Below are positions 42,430 through 54,162 of a stretch of DNA of 64,000 nt, piece after piece. This DNA is from CAYTZH01 sp964442285 (GTDB lineage: Bacteria; Myxococcota_A; UBA9160; JAFDET01). The translations under genes were made by a program, and so were the position numbers. Below the pieces are notes generated by a model. That model saw only the letters and a list, made by a program, of their open reading frames with translations, was not told the origin of the DNA and made no database searches. Positions within the stretch are counted from its first letter, which is position 1, and each line of letters begins with the position of its first letter. Where the stretch lies: assembly GCA_964442285.1 (NCBI GenBank), contig CAYTZH010000001.1, positions 186,001 to 250,000 of the forward strand, read 5' to 3'.

Positions 42430-43080
42430 ATGGCCACGATCTATCTCATCCGCCACGGCGAGACCGACGGCAACACCCGCCGCATCGTCCAGGTGCCCGA
42501 GACCCCGCTCTCGGAGCGCGGCCTGGCCCAGGCCGAGCGGCTCGCCGCCCGACTGGGCGACGGCGTCGCCGCCGTGCTCTCCAGCGATCTGGCCCGGGCG
42601 CGCATGACGGCCGAGCGGGTGGCGGAGACTGCCGGCGCGCCCCTCGCCCTGGAGCCCGCGCTCCAGGAGCGCAACTTCGGCGACGTTCGGGGCACGGCCT
42701 ACGCCGACCTGGGCGTCGACCTCTTCGCCCCCGACTACGCCCCCCCGGGCGGGGAGACCTGGGCCGCCTTCCACGCGCGGGTGGATCGCGCCTGGCAGGC
42801 CATCGAGGCGGCGGCCCGGGCCACCGAGGGCCCCCTGGCCGTGGTGACCCACGGCCTGGTCTGTCACTCCCTGGTGTCGAGACGACTCGCCCTCGCCGAG
42901 CGCCTGCCCCGGCTCGAGCCGGAGCAGCCCCGCGCCTTCGGCAACACGGCGGTCACGGTGATCGAGGGCCCGCCGGTCGAGGGCCCCCCGGTCTGGACGG
43001 TGACCCTGCTGGCCTGCACCGCCCACCTCGGCGGCGAGGGGCCCGAAGGGGACGGCCGAGCCGGGGTGTCGGGACTCTGA
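42430..43080 (+). CDS. Histidine phosphatase (phosphoglycerate mutase-like)
   Basis: 216 aa. RHGET at 8-12 carries the phospho-accepting His; the second His is in VVTHGLVCHS, and the acid/base Glu is in LQERNFGDVRG. The LSERGLAQAERLA stretch is typical. It hydrolyses a small phosphomonoester in the cytoplasm; the substrate is unknown. TACCCT (42415-42420) ends nine bases before the ATG with no Shine-Dalgarno sequence, so a leaderless promoter may act in addition to the upstream palindromic one. Confidence 0.88.
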   Translation: MATIYLIRHGETDGNTRRIVQVPETPLSERGLAQAERLAARLGDGVAAVLSSDLARARMTAERVAETAGAPLALEPALQERNFGDVRGTAYADLGVDLFAPDYAPPGGETWAAFHARVDRAWQAIEAAARATEGPLAVVTHGLVCHSLVSRRLALAERLPRLEPEQPRAFGNTAVTVIEGPPVEGPPVWTVTLLACTAHLGGEGPEGDGRAGVSGL

Positions 43081-43139
43081 CAGCCGGCATCGGGTCGCGC
43101 GGCGGGGTACGCTCAACGGCCGCGCCCAGGGGAGAAGGC

Positions 43140-43595
43140 ATGCGTCCGAGCGAAGTCCGTCAGACCATCCTCGAGGACCACGAGAAGCTGCGCGAGGAGC
43201 TCGCCGAGCTCGCGCGGATCTCCCTCAAGGTGGCCACCGCGGAGCCCGGGGACCTGGCGCCCCTGCTGCGGGACCGGGGCGAGGCCTTCCTCGAGCACTT
43301 CCTGCGCCACCTGGCCCTGGAGGACGCCCACCTGAAGCCGGCGGTGCGCGACGCCGACGGCTGGGGCGAGGCGCGGGCCCAGCGGCTGGAGGACGAGCAC
43401 ACCCACCAGCGCCAGCTGCTCGAGGGCATCCTCGGCCGGCTGCGGGACGAGAGCTTTCCGGAGGCGGAGCTGGCCCTGGAGCTGCGCGGGCTCGTCGAGG
43501 TGATCCGAGAGGACATGCAGCAGGAGGAGAAGGTGATGCTCGACGCCAACCTCCTGCGCGACGACGTGGTCGGCGTCGACGTCGAGGCCGGCTAG
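43140..43595 (+). CDS. Hemerythrin-domain protein
   Basis: 151 aa four-helix bundle. Likely iron ligands H14 (LEDHEKL), H53, H57, E61 and H87 or H89 (EDEHTHQ) are visible. The final helix has DMQQEEKVML where many hemerythrins carry H-x3-E, so one His ligand is replaced by Gln. It may bind iron, oxygen or nitric oxide. TACGCT (43108-43113) and GGGGAGAAGG give a short leader. Its stop interlocks with the next convergent gene (CTAG 43592-43595). Confidence 0.75.
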   Translation: MRPSEVRQTILEDHEKLREELAELARISLKVATAEPGDLAPLLRDRGEAFLEHFLRHLALEDAHLKPAVRDADGWGEARAQRLEDEHTHQRQLLEGILGRLRDESFPEAELALELRGLVEVIREDMQQEEKVMLDANLLRDDVVGVDVEAG

Positions 43596-43837
43596 CCCTT
43601 CTCCTGGTCCTCCAGGAAGGCCTCGAGGCTCTCCTTCACCTGGGCGGCCTTGTCGCCCTGCCAGCCGCGCACCGCGGTGAGCACGTAGTAGGCGTGCAGG
43701 GGCAGGGCGCCCGAGCCCTCGATCTTGGCGGCCTCGAGGGCGCGCTCGGCCACGGCGCGGACCGAGCCGCTCGGGCACGAGTTCACCACGGCGGTGAAGG
43801 ACTCGATCACGCCGAGTCGGCGCGGCGCATCGGCCAT
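43592..43837 (-). CDS. Small conserved-looking protein in the metH operon
   Basis: 81 aa, not recognised. Predicted helical: VIESFTAVVNSCPSGSVRAVAERALEAAK, then LPLHAYYVLTAVRGWQGDKAAQVKESLEAFLEDQEKG. Two aromatic residues and one Cys are the only notable features. It starts two bases after the HAD gene stop, so it is the third gene of the metH operon. Codon use is like its neighbours. Confidence 0.65.
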   Translation of the reverse strand: MADAPRRLGVIESFTAVVNSCPSGSVRAVAERALEAAKIEGSGALPLHAYYVLTAVRGWQGDKAAQVKESLEAFLEDQEKG

Positions 43838-43839
43838 GC

Positions 43840-44463
43840 CTAGCTCCGGAGGGGGAAGCCGAGCACCGCTTCCAGCGCGGAGAGCGCCCCGTCGGGCTCG
43901 TCCACCTTGATGGTGGTCATCCCCAGCGCGCGGGCGGGCTTCAGGTTGCGGCCGATGTCGTCGAGGAACACCGCCTCGCCGGGTGCGACGTCGAGGGCCG
44001 CGCAGGTATGGCGGTAGATGCGCGGGTCCGGCTTGCGCAGCCCGAGCGCCGAGGACTCTACGAAGACGTCGAAGTGGGGGCGCAGGGCGCCGGTCCCGTC
44101 GGCGTCGGACTTCCAGTTGTTGGTGAGCGCCGCCGCCCGGAGCCGGGCGCCCCGGATCCGGGCGATGGCCGCGAGCATCGCCGGCCGCGGCTGGGCCGCC
44201 TCGCCCATGCGCGCGAAGAGCGCGGCCGCCGAGATGCGGTGGCCCCGCGCGGCGAGCTCCGCCTCGAAGGCGGGCGCGAAGGCCTCCATCTCGACCTCGC
44301 CGCGCTCGAAGCGCGACCAGGCTCCGTCGGGACCGGTCTCCACCACGGTGCGGTTGATGATGCCCGCGGGAAGCCCCTCCGCGGACTCGTAGGCCGCGAT
44401 GGCCTGCAGGGGCGATCCCAGCACGACGCCGCCCAGGTCGAAGATCACGGCGCGCAGGGCCAC
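43840..44463 (-). CDS. HAD-superfamily hydrolase
   Basis: 207 aa. Motif I FDLGGVV (D9) lacks the second Asp of HAD phosphatases, as in the epoxide-hydrolase N-terminal/ACAD10-like subgroup; motif II is ALTNNW, motif III has LGLRKPDPRIY, and motif IV is VFLDDIGRN. It probably acts on a phosphorylated metabolite. GTG start, three bases after the metH stop, so it is cotranscribed with metH. Confidence 0.85.
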   Translation of the reverse strand: MALRAVIFDLGGVVLGSPLQAIAAYESAEGLPAGIINRTVVETGPDGAWSRFERGEVEMEAFAPAFEAELAARGHRISAAALFARMGEAAQPRPAMLAAIARIRGARLRAAALTNNWKSDADGTGALRPHFDVFVESSALGLRKPDPRIYRHTCAALDVAPGEAVFLDDIGRNLKPARALGMTTIKVDEPDGALSALEAVLGFPLRS

Positions 44464-44466
44464 GCC

Positions 44467-48144
<3,678 letters not shown>

Positions 48145-48200
48145 GCTGCTCCTCCGCGGGGGCCGGCGCGAGGTGGATCGGGCCCGCGGACCCCCGAGCT

Positions 48201-48229
48201 TAGACAAAAGATCCCTTCATCTCAATAAA
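48201..48229 (+). promoter_or_regulatory. Possible upstream promoter for tetR
   Basis: TAGACA (48201-48206) and AATAAA (48224-48229) are 17 bases apart in an A/T-rich part of the metH-tetR divergent region. A second, leaderless-type hexamer lies nearer the gene at 48293-48298. Confidence 0.35.
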
Positions 48230-48257
48230 TGGATGGATTTCTGGTTCCCGAGGGGAT

Positions 48258-48273
48258 GAGACACTTCGGTCTC
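48258..48273. promoter_or_regulatory. Inverted repeat, possible TetR site
   Basis: GAGAC-ACTTCG-GTCTC is a 5-6-5 inverted repeat 33 bases before the tetR ATG. It overlaps the place where the -35 box of the TAGCCT promoter would be, fitting autorepression. Confidence 0.35.
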
Positions 48274-48305
48274 GTCTGTCTCCCGGCCATGGTAGCCTGC
48301 CCCGG

Positions 48306-48866
48306 ATGACCCGAACCGAGCAGACCGAGACGCGAATCCTGGACGGGGCCGCGGAGGTCCTGGCGCGGCGGGGCCTCGCCGGTCTGGCCATGGCGGACGT
48401 AGGGGCTCGCGCGGGTGTCGCCCGGGGCACCGTCTATCGCTACTTCCCGAATCGACACGCGCTGTTGCGCGCGCTGGCGGAGCGGGAGGGCCGCCGCTTC
48501 TTCGAGCGCTGGCAGCGCTCCCTGGCCGAGGTACCGCCCGCCTGCCGACCCCAGCGGATCTACACCCAGGTCGCCCACTTCGCCGACGACCATCCCCTGG
48601 TGCAGCGGTTGGTGGAGAGCGATCCGGACTTCGTGCTGCGGGCACTCCGCGAGCAGCTCCCCGCCATCCGGGCCGCGCTGGCGGAGCTCCTCGGACCGAG
48701 CCTGGTCGAGACCGGCCTCGTCGAAGATCCCTCGCTGCTGGCGCCGCTCACCGACTGGATCGCCCGGCTCCTCATCTCCGCGTTCCTGTTTCCCGACGCC
48801 GAGCCGGAGCGCTGGGGCGACGACCTGGCCCGGGTGCATGCGCGGCTGCTGAGGCGGCCCGAGTGA
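48306..48866 (+). CDS. TetR/AcrR family transcriptional regulator
   Basis: 186 aa. The helix-turn-helix is GLAMADVGARAGVARGTVYRYFPNRHALLRALAERE (about 26-61). The ligand domain ends with PLTDWIARLLISAFLFPD. TAGCCT (48293-48298) ends seven bases before the ATG, no Shine-Dalgarno sequence. The stop overlaps the start of the phosphotransferase gene (GTGA 48863-48866), so regulator and kinase are coupled and the kinase is the likely target of control. Confidence 0.88.
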   Translation: MTRTEQTETRILDGAAEVLARRGLAGLAMADVGARAGVARGTVYRYFPNRHALLRALAEREGRRFFERWQRSLAEVPPACRPQRIYTQVAHFADDHPLVQRLVESDPDFVLRALREQLPAIRAALAELLGPSLVETGLVEDPSLLAPLTDWIARLLISAFLFPDAEPERWGDDLARVHARLLRRPE

Positions 48867-49912
48867 GCGGCGGGAACGACGCGCCCCCCGGCATCGACGC
48901 CGCGGGCGTGGGTCGCTTCTTCGCCGCCCAGGTCCCGGGCGGCGACGTGCCGCTGCGGTTCGCGCTGATCAGCGGCGGGCGCTCCAACCTCACCTACCGC
49001 GTCTCCGGCGGGGGGCGCGACTGGGTGCTGCGCCGTCCGCCCCTCGGCCACGTGCTCCCCACCGCCCACGACATGGCGCGCGAGTACCGGGTGCTGACCG
49101 CCCTGGCGGAGACCGACGTGCCGGTGCCGCGGACGTTCGCCCTGTGCGAGGACGCGGCGGTCAACGGCGCCTCCTTCTACGTGATGGAGTACCGGCCCGG
49201 CGTGGTGCTGAACGAGGCGATCCCCGACGGCTACGCCGAGTCGGCCGCCGGACGCCGGGCCGCGAGCCTGGCCCTGGTCGACACGCTCGTGCGTCTCCAC
49301 GCGGTGGACGCCGAGGCCGTGGGCCTCGGCGATTTCGGGCGTCCCGCCGGCTACCTCGAGCGCCAGGTGCGGCGCTGGGCCCAGCAGTGGGAGCGCTCCA
49401 AGGGGCGCGACGTGCCGGAGATCGACGCCCTGGCCGAGCGCCTGCCCAAGGCCCTTCCCGCGAGTCCGGCGCCCACGATCGTGCACGGCGACTACCGCCT
49501 GGGCAACCTCGCCCTCGACCCCGACGACCCGGGGCGCGTGGTGGCGGTCTTCGACTGGGAGATGGCCACCCTGGGCGACCCCCTGGCCGACCTGGGCTAC
49601 GCGCTCATCTACTGGGGGGAGGAGGGCGACCCGCCGCAGCAGCGCACGGGCACCATGCACCTCACGGCCCGGCCGGGCTTCCTCTCCCGCGCCGCGCTGG
49701 TGGCCGAGTACGCCCGCCGCAGCGGGCGCGACACGTCGGCCATCGACTTCTACCAGGCCCTCGCCCTGTACAAGCTCGCGGTCATCTCCGAGGGCATCGC
49801 GGCGCGCTTCCGCCAGGGCAAGACCGTGGGCGAGGGCTTCGACCGCTACGAGCTCCAGAGCCAGCACCTGGCGCGGCGCGGGGTGGCCATCGCCGAAGCC
49901 GCCGGGTTCTAG
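48863..49912 (+). CDS. Phosphotransferase (APH/ACAD10-type) family protein
   Basis: 349 aa. Nucleotide-binding NLTYRVSGGGRDWVLRRPP, catalytic loop IVHGDYRLGNLAL and metal motif VVAVFDWEMATLGDPLADLGY. It belongs to the acyl-CoA-dehydrogenase-associated kinase family (ACAD10/11 N-terminal half), which acts on hydroxyacyl-CoAs in studied cases. It is more canonical than the paralogue at 12695 (HGD in place of WGD). Translationally coupled to tetR. Confidence 0.88.
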   Translation: MSGGNDAPPGIDAAGVGRFFAAQVPGGDVPLRFALISGGRSNLTYRVSGGGRDWVLRRPPLGHVLPTAHDMAREYRVLTALAETDVPVPRTFALCEDAAVNGASFYVMEYRPGVVLNEAIPDGYAESAAGRRAASLALVDTLVRLHAVDAEAVGLGDFGRPAGYLERQVRRWAQQWERSKGRDVPEIDALAERLPKALPASPAPTIVHGDYRLGNLALDPDDPGRVVAVFDWEMATLGDPLADLGYALIYWGEEGDPPQQRTGTMHLTARPGFLSRAALVAEYARRSGRDTSAIDFYQALALYKLAVISEGIAARFRQGKTVGEGFDRYELQSQHLARRGVAIAEAAGF

Positions 49913-49948
49913 AACGGAATCCGAGGCGCCTGGCGCCGCGCCCGCCTC

Positions 49949-50782
49949 CTAGCCGCGGTGCTTGGCGCGGAAGCGCTCCTTGGCGGCGCGGCCCTGGCGC
50001 TCGAGCACCGGCATCAGGGCCCGGCGGGCGTTGGGCACGGCGCTGCTCAGTCGGGCGAGCCAGCCGGTGAGCTGGGGAATCGTCCGCTCGCGCTGACCGT
50101 CCGCGGCGCACGCAAGCACCGCGTCGGCGATCTCCTCGGGCGAGGACATCGGCTGCGAGAAGACCAGGTCCGGCACCGCGTCGAGGTCGTCGAGGATGAA
50201 GCCGGTCTCCACGGGACCCGGGGAGACCACCGAGACCTCCACGTCGCTGTCCCGCAGCTCCTCGCGCAGGGCGAAGCTGAAGCCGCGCAGTCCCCACTTG
50301 GAGGCCGAGTAGGTGGCCTCGCCGTCCAGGGGGAACTGACCCGCGATCGACGCTACCTGCACGATGCGGCCGCCGCGACCGCGCAGGTGGGGCAGGGCCA
50401 GCCGCGTGAGCACGATGGGCGCGATCAGGTTCACGCGGATGATCTCGACGAGCTGGGCCGGATCCTGGTCGAGCACGTCGCCGCGCACGTTCAGGCCCGC
50501 GTTGTTGACCAGCAGGTCGAGCCCGCCAAAGGCCTCTACCACGCCGTCGAGGAGGGCGCGGCAGGCGTCCAGATCGGTGACGTCCGTCGGCACGGCCAGG
50601 GCCCGCCCGCCCGCCTGCTCGATCTCCTTGCACAGGACGTCCAGGCCCGCGGCGCCGCGGGCCGCCACGGCCACCGCGGCGCCCTCGGCGGCCAGCTTGC
50701 GGGCGCAGGCGGCGCCGATGCCCCGGGGCTGGGAGGCGCCGGTGACCAGGGCGATGCGAGCCTCGAAGCGCTTCTCCGCCAC
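49949..50782 (-). CDS. Short-chain dehydrogenase/reductase
   Basis: 277 aa. Cofactor loop TGASQPRGIGAACA, NNAG at the start of strand 4 (LLVNNAGLNV), Ser in VASIAGQFP and YSASKWGLRG. The C-terminal extension is basic (ERQGRAAKERFRAKHRG). The GTG start lies two bases after the bolA stop, so it is in the glutaredoxin/bolA operon. Substrate unknown. Confidence 0.87.
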   Translation of the reverse strand: MAEKRFEARIALVTGASQPRGIGAACARKLAAEGAAVAVAARGAAGLDVLCKEIEQAGGRALAVPTDVTDLDACRALLDGVVEAFGGLDLLVNNAGLNVRGDVLDQDPAQLVEIIRVNLIAPIVLTRLALPHLRGRGGRIVQVASIAGQFPLDGEATYSASKWGLRGFSFALREELRDSDVEVSVVSPGPVETGFILDDLDAVPDLVFSQPMSSPEEIADAVLACAADGQRERTIPQLTGWLARLSSAVPNARRALMPVLERQGRAAKERFRAKHRG

Positions 50783-50784
50783 GG

Positions 50785-51051
50785 CTACGGCGTCCGCGTC
50801 TGCATGCGGTCGATGGCATGCACGGGCGGGGCGTCGCCGGCCATGAGGGGGGCGATCGCCTTGTAGACGAGCTGCTGCTGCTGCACCAGGCTCTTGCCCG
50901 CGAAGGCCTCCGACGTCACCTCCACCTCGAAGTGTCCCGGGCTCACGGGCGAGACGCGGACGTCGGCGCCGTCGATGGCATCGCGGATGGCGGACTCGAG
51001 CCTGCCGGCCACGGCGCTCCCGTCCGGGGTGCCGATGATCTTGAGCGACAC
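50785..51051 (-). CDS. bolA: BolA family protein
   Basis: 88 aa, class II KH fold: VSPGHFEVEVTSEAFAGKSLVQQQQLVYKAI and the C-terminal conserved His in PPVHAIDRM. The RHR segment common in BolA is replaced here by QQQ. BolA proteins bind CGFS glutaredoxins through a shared [2Fe-2S] cluster; the glutaredoxin fusion gene lies directly upstream with a three-base gap. GTG start. Confidence 0.88.
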   Translation of the reverse strand: MSLKIIGTPDGSAVAGRLESAIRDAIDGADVRVSPVSPGHFEVEVTSEAFAGKSLVQQQQLVYKAIAPLMAGDAPPVHAIDRMQTRTP

Positions 51052-51054
51052 GCG

Positions 51055-51975
51055 CTAGTACCGGGGGACCGAGGGGTCGACCTCGACGCTCCAGGCGTCG
51101 ATGCCGCCCACCACGTTGTAGACCTGCTCGAAGCCGAGGGCGGCGAAGTGCTCCGCCGCCGCCTGGCTGCGGCCCCCGTGGTGGCAGTGGAAGACCAGCA
51201 CCGTGTCGCGGGGGCGCTGCTCGATCTCGCGGGCGGTGGCGGCGTCGAGCAGGCGGGCGCCCTCGATCCGGGCCCGCTCCCGCTCGTCGGCCGTGCGGAC
51301 GTCGAGCAGCTCGAAGGCCCGCCCCTCGTTGCGCCAGGCCGCGAGCTCCTGGGCGGTGAGCTGCTGGACCGAAGTGGGCGCGTTGGGGTTCTGGATGGCA
51401 AAGCCCACGCCCTGGTCCGTCTGGGCGGCGTCGATGCTGGCGCCGTCGATCCGGCCCGCCGAGACCGGGTCCACCACCAGCTCGACGCCGTTGGACGACA
51501 CCCGCAGCGCGGCCGGCTCCTCGGGGCCGAAGTAGAGGCTGTTCTGGAAGCGAGCGTCCACCGCCAGGTGCAGTACCTGCCCCGGGCGCTCGTCCGCGAG
51601 CTGGCGCAGGGCCGCCGCGGCCGCGTCGGTGATGGTGACGGAAGGCGGACTCGCGGTCGTGGCATCCACGCCCAGGGTCTTCTGGAGGTCGCCCGTTGCG
51701 TAGAGCTCCTTCACGATGTCGCAGCCCCCGACGAACTCACCCTTCACGTAGAGCTGGGGGATCGTCGGCCAGGAGGAGAACTCCTTGATCCCGTTGCGTA
51801 CCTCGGGATCCGAGAGGACGTCGAAGGTCTGGTAGTCGGGGATCAGGCTGTCGAGGATCTGGATCACCTGGGCCGAGAATCCGCACTGGGGACGGCCGCG
51901 GTCGCCCTTCATGAAGAGCATCACCGGGTGGTCCTCGATCAGCTGTGCAATGCGCGCGTGGGTGGGGTCGCTCAT
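51055..51975 (-). CDS. CGFS glutaredoxin - degenerate A-type - rhodanese fusion
   Basis: 306 aa with three domains. Residues 1-105 are a monothiol Grx4-type glutaredoxin with CGFS at 31-34 and WPTIPQLYVKGEFVGGCDI. Residues about 112-200 resemble an A-type (IscA/HesB) Fe-S carrier (PSVTITDAAAAALRQLA) but have no Cys at all. Residues about 205-306 are a rhodanese domain with active-site C264 (HCHHGGRS). It should bind a [2Fe-2S] cluster and handle persulfide sulfur. TACCCT (minus strand, 51983-51988) ends seven bases before the ATG. Cotranscribed with bolA. Confidence 0.88.
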   Translation of the reverse strand: MSDPTHARIAQLIEDHPVMLFMKGDRGRPQCGFSAQVIQILDSLIPDYQTFDVLSDPEVRNGIKEFSSWPTIPQLYVKGEFVGGCDIVKELYATGDLQKTLGVDATTASPPSVTITDAAAAALRQLADERPGQVLHLAVDARFQNSLYFGPEEPAALRVSSNGVELVVDPVSAGRIDGASIDAAQTDQGVGFAIQNPNAPTSVQQLTAQELAAWRNEGRAFELLDVRTADERERARIEGARLLDAATAREIEQRPRDTVLVFHCHHGGRSQAAAEHFAALGFEQVYNVVGGIDAWSVEVDPSVPRY

Positions 51976-52007
51976 GCTCCGCAGGGTAGCCAATCGGCGG
52001 GCGCGGT

Positions 52008-53462
52008 CTAAAAGCCCGGCGGTGGCCGGAAGCCGCCCAGGATCCCCTCGAGGCGCCCACCGAGGTCGAGGCAGGTACGGTCCTCGAGGTGCGGGCCCGC
52101 GACCTGCAGGCCCACCGGAAGCCCCGCCGGCGTCGCGCCGACCGGGACGACCGTCGCGGGCAGGAGCGCGACGCCGATGGGCCCCACCCAGGACCAGATG
52201 TCCATGTACGGACGCTCGCCGCCGACCACCGGCACCCGCCGGTCGAAGACCGGCTGGCTCGCGTCGTGGGGGATGGCCGGGAAGGCCGCTACGGGCAGCA
52301 GCACCGCGTCCCAGTCCCGGAAGAACCTCGCCCAGCGCGCGCGCAGGGCCTCGCGTCGATCGTGGAGCGCCCGCCATTCGGCATGGGGGAGCCGGGCCCT
52401 GCGGGCCCACGCCACCAGATGGGGCGGCACGCCGGGCGGCGGCTCGGTCAGTCCCGCGAGCCCCTCCACCAGGCTCGGGTCGAGGGCGTCGGCCAGGACG
52501 GGTGTGACCATGCGCACGTAGAGGTCCTGGCTCTCGGCCAGGTCGATCTCCGGGCGCGCCGTGTCGTCGACGCGGACGCCCTCGCGACGAAGGGCGTCGA
52601 CGGCAGCCTCCAGGGCGGTGCGCACCTCCGGCTCCACGGGGCAGTGGGCGTCGTCCAGCCAGGCCGCCACGCGGTAGTCGGCCAGGCGCTCCCGCCGCGC
52701 AGGGGGCAGGGACAGGCGCCAGGCGACGGCGGCATCGGCGGGGGGCCCCGCCAACACCTCCAGCGCCAGGGCACAGTCCGCGGCCGAGCGCGCCATGGGG
52801 CCCGCGACGTTGATGTCCTCCTCCACGCGCCAGCCGGGCGGCCCCGGGATGTGACCCCGGGTCGGCACGATCCCCCAGGTGGGCTTGTGGCCCGTAGTGC
52901 CACAGAAGTGGGACGGGATGCGGATCGATCCGCCGATGTCGCTGCCGAGCTCGAGGGGCGTGAGGCCCGCGGCCAGGGCCGCGGCGGAGCCGCCCGAGGA
53001 GCCGCCCGGGGTGCGGCCCGGGTCCCGGGGGTTGGCGGTCCGGCCGAAGACCGGGTTGTCGGTCTGCCAGTCGGCGGCGAGGGTCGGTGTATTGGTCTTG
53101 CCGAAGATCACGGCCCCGGCGGTCCGCAGGCGGGCCACGCTCTCCGCGTCGGCCGCCGGGACGTGGTCCGCGAGGTCCGGGCTGCCCGAGGTGGTGCGCA
53201 GCCCCTCGGTCTCGAAGACGTCCTTCACCGTCATGGGCAGGCCGTGGAGCGGGCCCCAGCGCTCCCCCCGCGCGCGGGCTGCGTCGGCGGCGTCCGCCCG
53301 GGCGCGGGCGCGCTCCGCGTCGAGGGTCACCACGGCGTTCAGCGCCGTATTGCGCCGCTCGATCCGCGCGAGGAGGTGGTCGAGCAGCTCCCGGCTCGAG
53401 AGCTTGCGGTCGTCGAGGGCGGCGAGCAGCTGCGTGACGGTCTGGTAGGTGGGATCGTTCAC
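52008..53462 (-). CDS. Amidase-signature family hydrolase
   Basis: 484 aa. The Ser-cisSer-Lys triad is complete: K80 (MTVKDVF), S155 (PGGSSGGSAAA) and S179 (GSDIGGSIR), with the same spacing as in fatty acid amide hydrolase. There is no GatB/GatC neighbour, so this is a catabolic amidase and not a tRNA amidotransferase subunit. GTG start; the LiaF-like gene lies ten bases upstream on the same strand. Confidence 0.9.
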   Translation of the reverse strand: MNDPTYQTVTQLLAALDDRKLSSRELLDHLLARIERRNTALNAVVTLDAERARARADAADAARARGERWGPLHGLPMTVKDVFETEGLRTTSGSPDLADHVPAADAESVARLRTAGAVIFGKTNTPTLAADWQTDNPVFGRTANPRDPGRTPGGSSGGSAAALAAGLTPLELGSDIGGSIRIPSHFCGTTGHKPTWGIVPTRGHIPGPPGWRVEEDINVAGPMARSAADCALALEVLAGPPADAAVAWRLSLPPARRERLADYRVAAWLDDAHCPVEPEVRTALEAAVDALRREGVRVDDTARPEIDLAESQDLYVRMVTPVLADALDPSLVEGLAGLTEPPPGVPPHLVAWARRARLPHAEWRALHDRREALRARWARFFRDWDAVLLPVAAFPAIPHDASQPVFDRRVPVVGGERPYMDIWSWVGPIGVALLPATVVPVGATPAGLPVGLQVAGPHLEDRTCLDLGGRLEGILGGFRPPPGF

Positions 53463-53472
53463 CGGTGACTCC

Positions 53473-53946
53473 TCAGGCGAGGGTGACCCGTACGTGGCCC
53501 AGCAGGGCCAGGCCCCGCACGCGCAGCCGCGGCGGGTCGTCCTCGTCGTCGACGAGCTCGGGCTCGCGTCGTTGGCTGCGCCAGAAGCGCGGCCAGCGCG
53601 GCCCGCGACGCCGCAGACCCGTGTCGAGGCCGCCGAACAGGGCGCTCCCGCTGAGCTCCACCTCGAGGGAGGCGGGGACGATCAGCTCCACGTCGCCGCC
53701 GCAGGTCACCACGTCGATCTCGGTCTCCCCGGGCAGGAGGTCGGCCTCGCGGAAGTCGAGGCGGGCTCCGCCCAGGACGCAGATCACCCGCAGGGCGCCC
53801 GGTGGCGACCAGGCGCCGCGCCGCTGGCTGTTGCCCAGGATGGCGATGAGGGTCTCATCGGCGTCCTCGAAGGGGCGGCCCTCGGCTTCGGTGGGGGTGC
53901 GGTCGAGGGTCCGGTCGGCGGAGGGATCCGAGGGAGAGCGGCTCAC
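53473..53946 (-). CDS. LiaF-like C-terminal domain protein
   Basis: 157 aa. The beta-helix-like repeat region LIAILGNSQRRGAWSPPGALRVICVLGGARLDFREADLLPGETEIDVVTCGGDVELIVP and the final PRLRVRGLALLGHVRVTL match the LiaF/YvqF C-terminal (cell-wall-active antibiotic response) domain. It lacks the membrane helices of LiaF, so it is a soluble, truncated form. GTG 53946 is favoured because TAGACT (minus strand, 53954-53959) ends seven bases before it. Confidence 0.75.
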   Translation of the reverse strand: MSRSPSDPSADRTLDRTPTEAEGRPFEDADETLIAILGNSQRRGAWSPPGALRVICVLGGARLDFREADLLPGETEIDVVTCGGDVELIVPASLEVELSGSALFGGLDTGLRRRGPRWPRFWRSQRREPELVDDEDDPPRLRVRGLALLGHVRVTLA

Positions 53947-53956
53947 GGGGACCAGT

Positions 53957-54121
53957 CTACCGCCAGACGTCACCGGGTGGGGGCAGCCCGCGGTCGAGGT
54001 GGTCGCGGTGGCGGGTCGGTCGGGGCGGCTCGGCCGGTGCGTCGCAGCGCTCGGGGGCCAGCGTCCTCGAGAGGCGCGCCGGCGGCCAGGGCCTCTTCGA
54101 GCTGGGCCGGTCCCGGCGCAT
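53957..54121 (-). CDS. Possible 54-aa basic small protein
   Basis: A 54-codon frame from ATG 54121 to a TAG (53957-53959) just before the LiaF-like gene. The product is rich in Arg and Pro with one Cys and ends HRDHLDRGLPPPGDVWR. There is no ribosome binding site and no promoter hexamer close by, and an in-frame stop lies four codons upstream. No family recognised; in DNA this rich in GC it could be a chance frame. The rest of the 216-bp gap (53947-54162) holds nothing recognisable. Confidence 0.2.
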   Translation of the reverse strand: MRRDRPSSKRPWPPARLSRTLAPERCDAPAEPPRPTRHRDHLDRGLPPPGDVWR

Positions 54122-54162
54122 GCGGTCGGTCTACCGCGGCGCGGCGGCTGGCCCGGGCTCCC

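Noticed and set aside
48145..48305. Riboswitch before metH (cobalamin, SAM or SAH)
   Set aside because: I looked for the B12-box, SAM-I core and SAH pseudoknot segments on the minus strand and found none; the region is only A/T-richer and holds signals for the divergent tetR.
51055..51975. Functional IscA-type scaffold inside the glutaredoxin fusion
   Set aside because: The middle domain has no Cys residues, so cluster binding by it is not supported; described as degenerate.
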